DNA from: Rotaria macrura
Lineage: Eukaryota; Rotifera; Eurotatoria; Philodinida; Philodinidae
Assembly (NCBI GenBank): GCA_900239685.1
Contig: OENT01000249.1
Span: 1 to 64,000, forward strand
DNA length: 64,000 bases
Reading direction: 5' to 3'
In this document: piece after piece, positions 1 through 14,700 of the stretch
Layout of the letters: every line of letters starts with the position of its first letter
Position numbering within the stretch: the stretch's first letter is position 1
Notes under the pieces: generated by a model
Seen by the model: the letters and a program-made list of their open reading frames with translations, nothing else
Databases searched by the model: none
Told to the model about the DNA's origin: nothing
Made by a program: the position numbers and the translations under genes

Positions 1-59
1 CCAAACCTCAGAGATTTGGTAACAAATCCCAAATCCATTAAAGATTTGTTGCACCCCTA
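1..59. mobile_element. Right end of a hAT-like DNA transposon, cut by the window edge
   Basis: The sequence ends in CACCCCTA at base 59. This is the same terminus as the right end of the complete hAT-like element at 17206-21447, whose ends read TAGGGGTG inward. Just inside the end are several copies of AGATTTG/CAAATCC in both orientations, a subterminal repeat array. If it is a hAT end, the 8 bases that follow (GAGCTACT, 60-67) should be one copy of the target duplication; the other copy lies outside the window. Confidence 0.45.
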
Positions 60-99
60 GAGCTACTCGTCATAATGCATTAATAATAATGAAGAAAAT

Positions 100-720
100 G
101 CAAACTTAATACGTCTCGACGTATTTCTTTTTCTTTCGCTAAACGCGTTTCAACGCTCAGAAATTAGAAAAACATTTAAACGGTTTAATTTCACATTTCT
201 GAATGCTAGAGAATGCGTCAATGTATAACGTGTTAAAACGCAAAAATTCGGACATTTTTGACTGTGTAGAACGCGTTGAAAGGGAAAAATAAAAGGCATT
301 GTTTTAACGCGTTTTTTTCGGAATTTTGACTGCTATCCAAGCCGACAAACATTAGGAAAAACGCGCTTAAACGCTCAGTCGGGAACGCCGATTGTGAGCC
401 ACTAACGTTCATTAACAAAATGCAAGAAACACGTTTTTTACGCAGAATTTTCACTTTCGGAGCGTGAAAACGGATAAAAACTCTAATTGTGATGGTTTAA
501 ACGCATTGGCTTTTACGTTGTCGAATAATTGTACGTTTTAACGCTCAGGGCTCGAGTTTTTATCCGTTTTCACGCTCCGAAAGTGAAAATTCTGCGTAAA
601 AAACGTGTTTCTTGCGTTTTGTTAATGAACGTTAGTGGCTCACAATCGGCGTTCCCGATTGAGCGTTTTTCCTAATGTTTGTCTGCCACGGTAGGGTAGT
701 ATAAAAAGCGAAAAATATTA
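100..720. repeat. AACGC-rich foldback repeat with long inverted arms
   Basis: Arms at 344-483 and 554-683 are near-perfect reverse complements separated by a 70-base spacer. The left arm carries one extra insertion of about 8 bases near 365. Outside the arms the sequence is packed with AAACGC / GCGTTT motifs, also present in the spacer. No coding potential is seen. The arm core (GCCACTAACGTTCATTAA) recurs in a smaller palindrome at 21689-21781, so this is a dispersed family. No clean terminal repeat or target duplication was found, so the outer limits are approximate. Confidence 0.7.
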
Positions 721-1899
721 GTCGAAGTTCGCCTCGATAACTAATTGAGTTCACATAAAAAGAATTGCTTTAGTTAGTGTATTCTCAAATGTGATGAATT
801 TATTAGAAAAATGAAAACATCAATCCACCATGAATATTGAAATTATTCGATTAATAGTCGATGATAAAGTTTTGAAAAACCTGATCGATCTTTCGCTTAT
901 GAATTGTTAACGCAATATATTGTTTAGTTCTACTTTGTTCTATCTCACAACACAAAAACCGGATCATTTGAGCGGCAACCTATAAAATGTTGAAAACGTC
1001 ACCAGTTTTAATTGATATCACTGTTCGTTTCGAGAAATCGAAGAAAAAAACATATACATGTGCGTGTCGGTTGCACTGCTTGTTTCTTTTTATTTTATTT
1101 TTGTCGAATAGAGTCAATGAAACAAAAACAAGGATCCCTGAGCAATTAATATTTTTCAATCTTTACTCATTCGATATTTTCTTTTCACATCTATATTTTT
1201 ATTTATGTTCATAAATTTATTTTTTCTATGTAGATTTTTATAATTAAAAAAATACTTTTAGCTTTCATTTTTATGCGCCCTTATCATTTTTTTCGTTGTC
1301 TTTGAATTTTTTTGTTTAAGATAAAAATACGAAAAAAACAGGTAAATTTTTGGTATCAATTTAGAGAAACAGATTTAAACTGCATAGAAGAATCAGTTAA
1401 CTGCGCTTTAACTCCATAACGGAAGCCTGTACAATCACCGGGTTTCTTTTCGGTTCCTATATCACATGGAATATTATGCTTTAGTCGAATGTCGTTCGTT
1501 TTAATCGATGGCCACGTTTTATCGTTTAAGAATGTTGCCGACTTCTAAAGCAGAACTTTTCATTATCGAAATCGAATTAAATCTTCAATCTTGTTTTGTC
1601 TCTATTTTAAGCAGATTTCAAGATGACGAAAACTATTTTCTTAATAACGGCAATCAATCAACACTTTTCATCTTAAATATCATTGGTTTGGCTGACTCTC
1701 CTTGACAATCCTCGTTTCAATATAATTTCAAAAGAAAAAAAAAGAAACCGGTTAGGCAGCTATGTCGCTAGTTACCTATAATCAATATCATTTGTTTTCT
1801 TTTGCGACCGATAAAAAAAACTGTCAATTAAACCCATTTATTTTTGTTCGACGTCATTTTTAGTTGTTGTTTTTAAGTTTGACATAGACAGGGGATCAA
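721..1899. other. Intergenic, upstream of Rab4
   Basis: No gene is recognised here. The short open frames at 987-1214 and 1508-1705 have no recognisable domain and lie in A/T-rich sequence. The stretch presumably holds the promoter of the Rab4 gene, but no specific element can be pointed to. The last bases before the Rab4 start contain CAG at 1888-1890, ten bases before the ATG, a possible splice or trans-splice acceptor. Confidence 0.5.
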
Positions 1900-2952
<1,053 letters not shown>

Positions 2953-3843
2953 AATTTCCTAAATTCATTCGAATCTCAATTCTATTTTATTGATTTATTG
3001 AAAGACAATAACCAGTACTTGTTTAGTGATACAACAATATGAAAAACAAAGAAAATACTTCTTTTATTCTTGCTGGATTCATTCCACATGAGACACTTAT
3101 GTTTTTCATTCATTATTATCAATTATTCTCTTCATAATTAGATTAACTCATCTTTTCAGTTGCTGCTACTGTTGCTGCTACAAGTCATACAAATGCTTTT
3201 CATGATGTGTGGTTTTTTGTGTTTTCCTTTTTGTTTCATATTGCTTTTCTTTCGGAATCTCTTTGACATTCGGTGATACTTCATTCTATAAATGCCTATG
3301 TTTAAATCAATTATCAAATATTGAAATTTTTTATAGAGGTAAAAAATCGATGATTTGCTCGATCGAACGAATAGAAACATTGGAATTCTCTCAATAGATC
3401 AATTGTGAATGTTTAAAAACAACCCACTGCATTGACAATTATGGCATATTCAGGTTTAAATATTCCATTGTTATTTACTAGTCAAATTGTTGACTTAAGA
3501 CGATCAGTTTATATTCAATTGAATAAATCTATCTGACATAAACGCAAATATAACTGTTCAATGACATTGAATAGAAATAGACTATTGCTTTTTCTAGTTC
3601 TATGTTTTCATTAGGTTAGCTTTGATTAAAAATGCTTCGACATAAATTCTTTCGAATAAAATGATGCTAATTAGCAAAAACGTAGTGACCGGAATAAACG
3701 ATGCTTATCATTGTCAATCGTCGATCTTGTGTTGTTTGGAATAGCGAATGTTGCTCATTATCTAATTGAACGATGATTTCCTTTTCGACGATATTCATCA
3801 ATGAAGATTTCATGTTTAAAAAACTAATTGTTGTTTATTTAAG

Positions 3844-3980
3844 GACAAACGCCAAGTGATCAAATCGGTGTTGGCATATTTTACAATGATCGACGAACTC
3901 GTCGTTTAACAGGAACATTGAATTCAGTTAAAGATTTAAATAAACATAAACAAAACGATACATGTTCGGTCTGTAATTAA
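3844..3980 (+). CDS. Candidate alternative last exon of Rab4
   Basis: After an acceptor (TTATTTAAG, ending 3843) there is an open frame to TAA at 3978-3980. Its entry phase matches the donor at 2749/2750 of the Rab4 gene, so it could replace the exon at 2807-2952 in frame, through an intron of 1,094 bases. The encoded tail (GQTPSDQIGVGIFYNDRR..., ending TCSVCN) aligns with the Rab4 hypervariable tail pattern G-x-G-I-x-Y-x-D and, like the first tail exon, ends with a CxxC plus one or two residues. It is best explained as a duplicated terminal exon used alternatively. It could instead be a relic no longer spliced; RNA evidence is needed. Confidence 0.55.
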
Positions 3981-6900
3981 AACGATGAATAGAAAATATT
4001 CATTTTAAAAATAAATTCATTTCAAATTAATTTTAACGATCATCTTCGATTTATTGAACCTATGAAATTTTGTCTTTCACATTTATTTCAATAGTATTTT
4101 TAATCTCTCATAAGAAATTCAAAGTTTATTCAATGATTAGTGGAATAAATCGATTGTTGTTGAATATTTCATTAAATGCTGTGTTTTGTAATTCTTCTCG
4201 ACACTGATTATTGTTCGAAACGAATAACCTTCGTCAATAGAAATATTCAATAATCAAATCAAGACGAACACATAGTTAACCTAAATCCTTTAGATGTGAA
4301 CTATACGAATTGAGACAACAATATGTAGTTTGTTCTAAATCGATCATGATTCGGGAGGGAAAAACTCTTATTTAACCGAAGCTCGAAGTCGACTCCAAAT
4401 AGATCCTTGAAAATTGATCTAACGAATTCGATATTCTTATTAATATCTTTTTTTTATTGATTGATTGAAATTCAATTTATCATTTTCTACTCGACATTTA
4501 ACCAGAACTGATTAAATGACTCAACAATCAGTCAGTCGTTGATTAGCAACAGCATATTTACAAACGCCTTGACTATACTCTTTATTTTCCCATGAAAGTC
4601 AATTGCATTGAACCAAAGTAATGAACTTGTATCCAATGATGGTTTTGATAAAACCTTGAATAATCATACTGAATTAATGTTTCTCTATCTTTCGTTCTCT
4701 GAACGACTAGGCAAATATAACCTTCAACACTCACATAGATATTCATTAACAATCGACTGATAACGAATCTCTCTTCGAGATATATCAGAACGACAAAGAA
4801 TTTTGAATTCGTTTACCGTTTCGATGAATAGATAGAAAGATGTGTATCAATCAGAAATCAAGTCAGATTAGCCATATGGTTTGAACAAGCACGAACGCAT
4901 CGCTCAGTCGACATCAAAAGATATAAAAAACGAAGAATTACCTTCTTTAGATATATACGATAGACCTTTCGAGTTTTACAAAGACTAGCTGAATAATAAA
5001 ACGATCACTCGTTTCATTTTTAGATTACTAAACCGATAGGTGGCGTCGTTCTTTTTTGTAAAAAATGCTTTAGATCTATTGCTTACTCTATCGACGAATA
5101 CAATCGTCTCCATTAGATTAAAAATAAATCAAATCAATGGACTTGAAATTTATCGTACTCAATCATATGAAATTCATCTATCGAAAAATGTTAACATGAA
5201 AATTTTCTTAAGACAAATTAAATGTGAGAAATCAACATGCTCATAGTTTAGTTAAAAAAATTTGATTTTCTTAGATAATCAATAGAATATACATAATTTA
5301 TTTCAACCTAACCGAAACCTATTTCGATTATTTAATCAGATTTTCTTTTCTTTAATATTCAAATGCAATTTGAATGAATATTGATATCGAGACTAATATT
5401 AAAAATCAGTCATAGATCTCAATCTAATCTTATAGACTTGATACATTATAATGATAAACAGAATTCTATTATCCGTCATGGTCTTTATTAACAGACATCA
5501 TCGAAAATTGGACAGTTAATTTAACAATTGATCTAAACGAACTTTTTTCCAAAAATTTGTCAACTATTTATCTTTATTTATGAATTCGAGAAAAAGTAGC
5601 CGATCGATGTAAATTTACTAATCAATTACAAGTCAATCGATTCTGTTCAATGATATTCAGCTGATGAAATAAGAGTATCGAGTCAAATAAATTTGTAATC
5701 GAAACATTTTCTTATCTATTCTATCATGATAACAACAAACAATGCCGATCACTTTTGACAATCATCACATTAAACATCGATTGAATATCTTCGAGAAAGA
5801 GATTTTCGTAGCTCGTAGTAAGCTTTTCTTTTCTCTTATCTGTCTGATAATGCTTACACATATGATTACATTCACGAGCAACAACTTGTAAAAGACTCAG
5901 CGAAAATCTTTTTCAGAGAGTGAGAGAGAGGAATAAGAACCATGATGAGTAAAACAATGGCATCCCTCGAGTAGGGGGTATGATGTTAAATGGGTAATAG
6001 TACCACCATCCGATTAAAGTCATTGAGAGAATATTGTTAAATAACTATCCTTAAAAATTAGTTCGAACGCTTGAAAGGAAATTATCCAAACCGGATATGA
6101 CACAAATCTTGGAAATGATAGCATATTCAAGTAGGAATCTTCCTCATGCTTGCTCTCGTTTCTACTTCTTCATATTGCTTCCGACAGTTTTACTTTTCGA
6201 CTGGTGCTGCAATCATGAAAAGTGTTTTATAAATCTATCAATGTCCTCAACCATCTGAAACTGTCGATTTTGGAAAGTAAAACGTATTAAGATAACACGT
6301 CTACATTCTATGATTGATGTGTTCCAAATATTTACGAAAATATAGTTGTTATATACTAAAATAAATAATTATCTTTTCTTTTTCTTCGTACCCAATAACG
6401 CCACTAGAATCAATTCATTTTGATTTGACCAATCCGTTGCCGATTGTTTGGTCTTCTGTTAAGTATTCTAAGGAAAACTTTCAATAGCCTATGCTAGGAT
6501 GTAAACAACAATAAAAAATAAAATAATCAAAAGAATTTCATCAGTTCGAAGATATTATAGCGAAAGGATTCTTTGATTGGTTAATTAAAATCTTCAATAG
6601 TTATTTTTTCCACTAATCGCAATCAAAATAGATGCAATGCATTCAATGCATTATATATATATATCTTTGTTTTGTTTTTGGTGTTGTGTCATCATCCAAT
6701 TTGTCGCTATCAAAGTTCGATGTCCTCATAGATGAGGTGACGACATATGCTAAAGGGTAAATCTAATGTCTATAAATAGTTAGAAGATGCGTCTTCATTC
6801 GGATTCGGACTATTTTCAAGCACCACAAGAAGAGGAAGATAATAAACAAACGCTCGCATCTATCACCTGTAACATATTAAATATAATATCTATATCGAAA

Positions 6901-7814
6901 ACAAAAACAATTTATATTTAAGATGAAAGTAAATTTTTAATTGATAATCAATCCACTTCAACGTTCGAAATCTCTTTCTATTCACATAATATTCGGATTA
7001 ATTTCTCATTATCAAGTAAGTAAGTGATCGCGTTGTTTTCTCGTTTCTTTCAATATCTACGTATTTATTATCATTTATGTTTTCATAGATGTAGCTCCTA
7101 CACCGAAAATATAACGAGAAAAATGTTCTCTGGATGTTATTTTTTACGCGGCCTTAAGAAGATTCTGTGTTGACGAATAATCACGAATCACTAGTGAAAT
7201 TGAATGAATGTTAGATTTCATTGACATTGGTTATCATATACAGTAGAACTAGAGATCATAGATGAGCCTAAAAATCTATTGTTGATGATCATCGAAAGAG
7301 TTTAGATTGTAGTTTTGATATTGCCATCACTTCGATAATTCATCGATATTGTATTGATCATATATAATAAGTCAATTCTCGATCTCGTATTCGATTTAGT
7401 TTAGTGGTAGAAATTTTGAAATTTCTCGAATCAATTCAATTGAATAAAAGATAAACGTCAAACGAATAGTTCAAAGTTGAATTGGTGAAAATTACCGAGA
7501 TTTTGTTGTCATTTGTTTTTCTTCATCGTTTATTTACGAAACTCGAAAAACAAGCTCAGTTGGTCAATTGATTTGATTCTTTTCAATGGAGTGAAACTAC
7601 CTTAGAGAGTCAAGATGTTCACTCATAGAAATAAAATTGAATTGGCATGTTTTCAGCAAATCATCAAATGGTATTGAACTGAGCTTCTTCGCTTTGCTAT
7701 TTCTTTGTCAAACTTTTTCCTCAGAACAGGCGTTAAGTCTCACATTAAGATAGCTGAAATATCAAAAGTCAGACGAGTATTACGAATGAGTACTAACTTT
7801 GATTTTTTTCTTCT
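3981..7814. other. Long non-coding stretch
   Basis: No recognisable gene. The only longer open frame (5040-5246) opens on a non-ATG codon and has no domain. A short (TA)n run lies near 6652-6664. The sequence is A/T-rich with frequent TCGA and ATCGAT words, as in the rest of the window. An unknown gene with very small exons cannot be excluded. Confidence 0.4.
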
Positions 7815-8640
7815 TAAAGATATTTGTTGACGGATAACTTTGGTGCTCATGTGACTTTGCAGTACCAAGATGAAGCTTGATATCGTTTGCCTAATACTGG
7901 CGATTTTTTCAATAACCTCTTGAGTATTGGTTTTAAAACTTAACCACCATAATAGATAGCATCGATAGATACTAGCGGTAACACTTGATGAATAAGTAAC
8001 GAACTAGTCGTCGTAAAGTAGATAACAAACATTGTTTTCTAGTTATAGCGCTGGCGTTCAACAACAGTCAGAAGACTTTCTCCATTCGCAAACCATGATC
8101 TTTTATTTTTGTCTTAATTTAATCTTCCGATGGTAAACCCTAATCTCATTACTAATAATAATGCAGCATAGTCGCGATACATAACCTTCAAATTTCTGTA
8201 GATTTTCAGTGCAAGTCAGTCATGTTCACAGGACTGAGTGCCAAAAAGTTACCCTGTAGACAACTCTAATACAAAAATGAACCCATCGTTATCTATCCAT
8301 GAGTTCAAGAGGTACCCATCTTGATGATATTTTTCTTAGACGTAGATTTTGTTTTAGTAAAGTATGCACATTTTCATGAAATATATCCACAATATCTGCA
8401 ATAAAATAAATATTGATATCTGAGTCATCACTCATCAAATCTTTTACACTGTTACCATTTTGTTGAGTAATGAAGCTTACAGGACAACTCCGGAGATGTT
8501 CATCTTCAAACGATTCTTGTCCACTTGAAAACTCATGGCACCAGTGAATAGTGTGCGATATTGTAGATAATCGTTGTCATAAGCAACAGTCAATTTTTTA
8601 TGGATTTCAGTAGTATTGAAATTCGATAATGAACGCATTT
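7815..8640 (-). pseudogene. Decayed mariner-family transposase
   Basis: Read on the minus strand with frameshifts, the stretch shows the order of a mariner transposase. Near 8630-8530: TTEIHKKLTVAYDNDYLQYR, the helix-turn-helix region. Near 8540-8290: WCHEFSSGQESFEDE, then RKISSRWVP, matching the W..F..GRES.EDE and RK.SARWVP signatures. Near 8130: CIIISNEIRVYH, where intact relatives have a TGDE motif. Near 7930-7905: VLKPILKRLLKK. Near 7870: LHLGTAKSH, where intact copies have HHDNAPAH. Stops and frameshifts break it many times and the catalytic acids are gone. Not related closely to the younger mariner at 49171-50489. Termini were not found. Confidence 0.62.
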
Positions 8641-9990
8641 TCGTATAGTAGCGTCGGCATTATCGATATCCATTGTGTTTGGGAATCAGCTGCTCTCATG
8701 TCCTGAAAAAAATCCAATCTTATCACACAACTGTCGATACGATTTTCAATAAATCTTTCGAAATTTCCTATCTTCACTACATTCAACTAGTACTGTTGGC
8801 ACGAATCCTTGATATTCATCCACTCACCGAGTGTTACACTCATGGGCACCTGAATCTTGTGAGACTTCATAAAATTTTGTAAAACGAACCTTGCCACTAT
8901 CGCAATGTCAATTGTTGAAGATCTTCCGTGCTTATCGGGCTGAATTTTCAATAAGAATGCTTCTGTTGGGTCTAGTGCAGATTTGTGGCCTATACTGTGT
9001 ATCTATTTGAAAATGTAGGGGAAGAAAAAGGTAACTAGAAATATGAAATCAAGAATAGGAACAAGCAGCTTACAGTTTGAACCTAGTATTGTAAGAACTT
9101 TTGACCATGCTCAGTATATTTATACGAAAAAGAATCGCTTTAATTGCCGTTCCTTAGAATAGAAAACACCGGCGATCATACATTAAGTGATCTGTTGACA
9201 TGAAACTTAATTATGATATACCTTAAGAAACAATATGGTGTTATCATGAATTCAGAGCATTATCGTCAACATTAGTTTTGATTCATCGATTTAATCTAAA
9301 TTAATTTAAAACTTCATCAACTCTATTGTATTAAAACGAGTATGAAGCTAATCATCATTGATCAATATAATTATTTGATTTCAATTCTTTGTTTTTTTAC
9401 TAATGTTATTTTTTATGATATAGATAGAATATTAAGTCTTTCATATTTGATTGTTTTTTCATGTTTCGACAAAATAATGTTTTATTTCAAACCTAGATTC
9501 ATGTTGCTTCAAAATGAATAGAGAGTTATGCCATTTTTCAAAGTATCGACCGTTCGAAAAATTGATTGGCGTTGAGACGTTTGTCATTAAATGTGTTCTA
9601 CATTTATTCATCGAATAAAGTTGATCTAAGTTTGGAGGAATTTCGAAATCAACTAGAGGAGAATCTTCGACTGATTTTGCTTGAAAAGTAAAAATTCATG
9701 ATGGTTTTTAAATGAGCTGTAAGAAAAAAAATCTTACGGCATAAGCATTGAGCGATTTTCGGGAATTCGAACTGCCACGGATGTGTTCAGTGAGATATTT
9801 AGTTCTTATTGTCGACGTTGACGAAGAATCTTAAGGAAACCAAAATTTGAAAAGAAAAAATATTATCGAGAAACTAAATAAAGTTTTTTTTCTGTCGTTG
9901 TAACTTCGATTCGGATCAATGAGAATTGACTTATTGGTTTTCGTTGTTAATCAACAAATGAAGTAGTTGAATTGAAGTTCTTTTTGTTCC
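8641..9990. other. Intergenic, upstream of the oxygenase gene
   Basis: No gene is recognised. A plus-strand open frame (8673-8882) has no ATG start and no clear domain. Bases 9981-9992 form a pyrimidine-rich tract ending in CAG seven bases from... the next start region, described with the oxygenase. Confidence 0.4.
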
Positions 9991-9998
9991 AGATAAAA

Positions 9999-11742
9999 AT
10001 GACATCGACGGAAAATAAAACCGATGAAGATCTTTGGAATTACTGCACTTTATTGACTTCAACAAAAGAGACTGAAAAAGAAGAATCGATTGAATTTCAA
10101 GGAGAAGTTCCTCAATGGTTAAAAGGTACTCTTTATAGAAATGGTCCAGGTGCTTATGAATTGAATGATGATGGTGTAAAAACATCACTTCGACATGCTT
10201 TTGATGGTTTCGGTTTTATACAAAAATATAGTATCGATGGGAAAGAAAAAATAGTTCGTTTTCAAACTTCATTTATAAAATCACGAGCGTACACCGAAGC
10301 ATTGAAAAACGGTTATTCAACAGTTCGACACTTTGGTACAGATCCATGTAAATCGATATTCGGTCGATTTCAATCGCTTTTCAAAAAATCCGATGTTAGT
10401 ACGGTTAACGACGATGCAAGTGTTACCGTTCAAATCGTAAAAAATCAACTATTGGCACTGACAGAATCAGTCATTGGAAATGTTCTTGACCGAGATACAC
10501 TTGAAACATTAGGTCCACTTATATCTTTACCATACGCTAAACCACTCGACTCGGAAATCATGACAATATCAACAGCACATGTCATGTATGATGAAAAACG
10601 TCATATGACTGTCGGATATGGTGGTAGAGTTACACGTGAAAAACATTGGCTCGATGTTATTTTCATATCGGATGAACCATCAAATGAACATCAAACAGGT
10701 TATTTATCAATTTGTAATGAAGCAACAAAACATAAAATAACAAACTTCTTTTCTTTTCAATATAGAACGTGAAGATGAAACAGATGATTGGCTAACTGAT
10801 AATGAACGTTTTATTCACATAACGAGTCGAATGACCGAATCTGCCAAAGATTATAATCGATGTCTTAAATCAAGTACAAGATTATTTCGTTTTCCTTATG
10901 AACACGTGTCATACATGCATTCAGCTTCGATAAGCGAAGATTATTTAATTCTAACTGAAATTCCATTTCATTTCAACTCCTATTATGCCATTTGGAATGT
11001 TATTCGTGGTGGAGCTGTTACTGATATGTTTAAATGGAATGGAGAAACGATGCCAACTTATTTTCGTGTTATTTCTTTAGATAATGGTGAAGAAATTGCA
11101 CGCATTGCTGGTCCACCATTTTTTACCTTTCATCATATTAATGCTTATCAAATGAAAGACAATCCGAGAAAAATAATTGTTGATATTTGTGCTTTTGATG
11201 ATGCTCGACTCATCAATGAACTTCTCTTGGAGAATTTACGTCGCAATGAATTTCCATCGGGTGCTGGTTATCTTCGAAGATTCGAATTAGATTTAGATGC
11301 CGATACGTGTCTAGAACCCAATGCCAATGCTCGAGAACCAAAAGGAAGTCATCCTTTGAGTTATTCCAATAGTCTTGTTCCAGTTCAGTTCGAATTAGCA
11401 CGAATCAATCAAAACTTCATTGGAAAGTCTCATCGCTACATTTACGGTCTACGAGCACCCCCTAATCGAATGTTTGATGCTTTAATTAAAATAGACGTTG
11501 AAACAAAGCAAGAAGTTGCTCTATGGGAACAACCACTTACATCTCCAAGTGAACCGATATTCGTTGCAAGACCTGATGCCAATCGCGATCAAGAAGATGA
11601 TGGTGTCGTTTTATCTGTTGTTTTGGATCAAAAAGCCAAACGTTCATTCCTCGTTGTTCTTGATGGAATGACATTTAAAGAACTTGCTCGAGCCTATCTT
11701 CCCATGCATATTCCTTTATCTTTTCATGGTAATTTTTATTAG
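9999..11742 (+). CDS. Carotenoid/retinoid cleavage oxygenase (BCO/RPE65/NinaB family), 2 exons
   Basis: Non-haem iron enzyme of the family that splits carotenoids, or isomerises retinyl esters, by oxidative cleavage. Exons 9999-10698 and 10766-11742 give 558 residues, the usual family length (human BCO1 is about 547). The N-terminal signature GTLYRNGPG (residues 43-51) and AFDGFGF follow the family. The four iron-ligand histidines are present: H194 (STAHVMYD), H285 (SYMHSAS), one of H356/H357 (FTFHHINAY) and H554 (PLSFHGNFY). The intron (67 bases) uses donor CAG|GTTATT and acceptor TTTTCAATATAG; it was chosen because other donors create a stop at the junction. A pyrimidine tract ending CAG at 9990-9992 lies just before the ATG, suggesting a trans-splice acceptor or an upstream leader exon. 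Substrate cannot be decided from sequence. Confidence 0.9.
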
Positions 11743-14700
11743 ATCTTCATTTGAGTCTACTCATTATTTTCATTTTACATCAATCAGATTTATCTCGATT
11801 TAATTTGCCTCATTTTTTTAATCATTTTCTATGCTAAACATAGAACTTAGTCAAACCATTCATTTTATTGAGGAGAAAAATTCCTTTATCAATACAAGAT
11901 AAACTAAAATTTTCAAAGTGCTATCATTTTAACATAATTTTTGTCAATTGCTTCATCCTATATATGGATATTAATCAATATTAATTAAATAAAAGAAAAC
12001 ATCTGTTTTAATGACGATTCAATGATCATTTTCGGATAGATGAAACGAGTACGTAACTGTGCTCGATAATTGAATTTCTCTTGTTGCTATTGATGAGGAG
12101 ATATATTTATTTCATAGTTCATTGGAAAACAATTCACTTACTATGGAACGTTCAATATGAAATACAGATTTTTACAAACTAGTTTCTTTGCATTTTTTCT
12201 TGATGAAACCCTTTCACAATCAATGTTGATCAAGTCGGAAATAAATTTTTGTTTCCTAATCAATTTATTTTCATGCGTGCGATTCATTTATCTCTCATGA
12301 ATTGCATCATTCTGATGTATAACATAGATTAATTAGAAACGCTCCGTTTTAGGACACAAACGACGGCTTCTATAGTTCACCTATTTCTGAAAACATCTTC
12401 GTTCTCTTCACTTTTTTTTCTAAAAGGTAATCGCCAATAAAATAAATTTTCTCATGGACGGGACGAAGTCGATCAGATTGTTTAAGTTTGTCGAATCGAA
12501 TCATGTTCAGTGGCTTGTATCGCCATTAAATATCGATATATAAGATTTTTTCCAAGCGAAACTAATAAACTTTGTTGAATCTATTTATTTTCGACTTGAT
12601 AACTCGTATCAGATTTAAGAGACGGCTCATGAGAAAATCGAAAATTCTCCTACCTGGTCTCGAAAATTCTGACTCTCATGTTTTATGGTTGAAAATGAAA
12701 GAGTAAAGTGAGAAACCTGTCGATTCAAAGCTTAAACTCATTCTAGTCAACCTCTAAAAAGCGATGAGATACATACTGAAGGCACCTTCGACATATTTTT
12801 AGAAAAAAAACAAATTTCTTTTTTCAGCAAAATTTTAGTAAGCCAGTATTTGATCACTATCTCCACATTAAATTATCATAATCTTTTTTTAGAGATTTAT
12901 CATTCGATCGAGTGAATTTCGCTTTCCAAAACTGCATACTTCACATTCTACTCAATCTGTAATATACGGCTAGACCAATCTCAAAACTGCATCGACCTGA
13001 CTGCTTTTATCTCATTTTTGTCATGTTCTCTTTTTCTTTGCAAGCTGAATTTCTCGGCTGATTCTACAAGTATCCAGAGGTTTCTTTATGAACTGAGATA
13101 GAACACAAGTAGAGTTATTCGATGAGTATAGTACGCCTGAAACCAAAGTAGCATGTGAAAGCATTCGTCTAAGTCGCAGAAGATATTCTGCTGGCGTCCT
13201 AATAATCATACTTTTCATTATATCTTTATATTCTTCATTCAAAAGTCAATTCTGGGTTCTGTCTCAACCACAACTTAAATTTACGTTTAGTTTTCAACTT
13301 TGAAAAATGCATTAGACAAGCTAATGAATATTTTTGAAAGTCATCTATATGGAGAGATTACCGGTTACTTTGGAATACACTAAGTACAATCAATACTTCC
13401 CAATTAAAGTCATTCTTCACTTAACCTACAATTGAACCTACATAGTCGAGATTGTGAAGCATCATTTAATTCAAGATATATCCTAAAGGGAAAGAGTTTT
13501 AAGAATTTTTGGGAAATCCATTTTCAAACATATTAAACCATCAATATGTTATGATTTCTTTTCGAAAACTGAAAATGTATACCAAAAATTAGACGACGTC
13601 TGAACTGAATATCTCCTTACAACGGCTTGATCGATTGAATTGAAATTTTTTATCCATATATTACTCAATCATTCAAACTCAGAGTATAACTTTCAACTTA
13701 CAACTATAAGCTCTTCATTTTACATGAGTCATCCAATATTGTAAACAAATCACAATTTATGCAACTTTGATACCGCATAACTTATGATTGGAATAAGATG
13801 GAATTTCAAAATTTTCACTGGAGCTAAGGTTTAGAGAGAGAAACATTTGCATCGAAAATTGTAACACTAATGAGTCTTCTCTTTTTTTTTTGATGAACAG
13901 AATGCTCTAAAACATTGAACTTTTGTTGAAAGGGATGATTTTCTGAGAAGCTTTTCCTCAAAATAGTACGGCAATTGAGGTACGAATTTAAAAATGCAGA
14001 AGAAGACATCAAACTCTATGGCAAGACCAACATAAGTCGTGAAAAAACTATGATCAGTTAAGTGCATCTTTTTGAATTCGGAACTGCTTGTATAGATTTT
14101 TAGAAAGATTTGATCATTCGCATCAGCTCATGTTATGGGTCGTTAAATTGTTGATATGTTCTCGGTAAAAAGTACCAAACTTATGATATTTGAAGGAAAT
14201 AATACGATGAAGCTCTTACAAAGACAAGATAACCGAAATTGAGCCCAAAAATCATGGATCGTTACTGCCAAGCGGAACATTGATACTTGAGCTTGTCTCT
14301 TTTGTAGAATTCTTCATGATATACCTGAGACACACCACCACTTTGCCAGAGAAGGAAACTTTGAGACACTAGATTCTTCGTTTGAGAGATGACTGCGATA
14401 CTCCTAGTATACTTGTCTTTCTCATTCTGAATTGGAATGCTTGAATTTTCTAGCATGGAAAAGATATCAGAAGTTTAGGCTTCTGATTCATGCTCTTTCC
14501 GATTCCCGATCTAAGTTTCGAGTTAAGGCAGAGGAAACCACAATTAAGCATGCCATCTCATCTTTCGGGATCCGAGGATACACGGTAACTTGTCATCAAA
14601 TGAAAGCATAAGTTTCTTTGAACATCTCAGCATATTGAAAAAAGAGTTAAGTGTTAGTCTACAATATGTTCCTGGCACTTCGTAAAAAATGTCGAGAAAT

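Noticed and set aside
8673-8760. SWIM-like zinc motif (CLGISCSHVL) suggesting a MULE element
   Set aside because: Only the second half of the motif is present, the frame has no ATG, and the minus strand just beside it is clearly a mariner relic.
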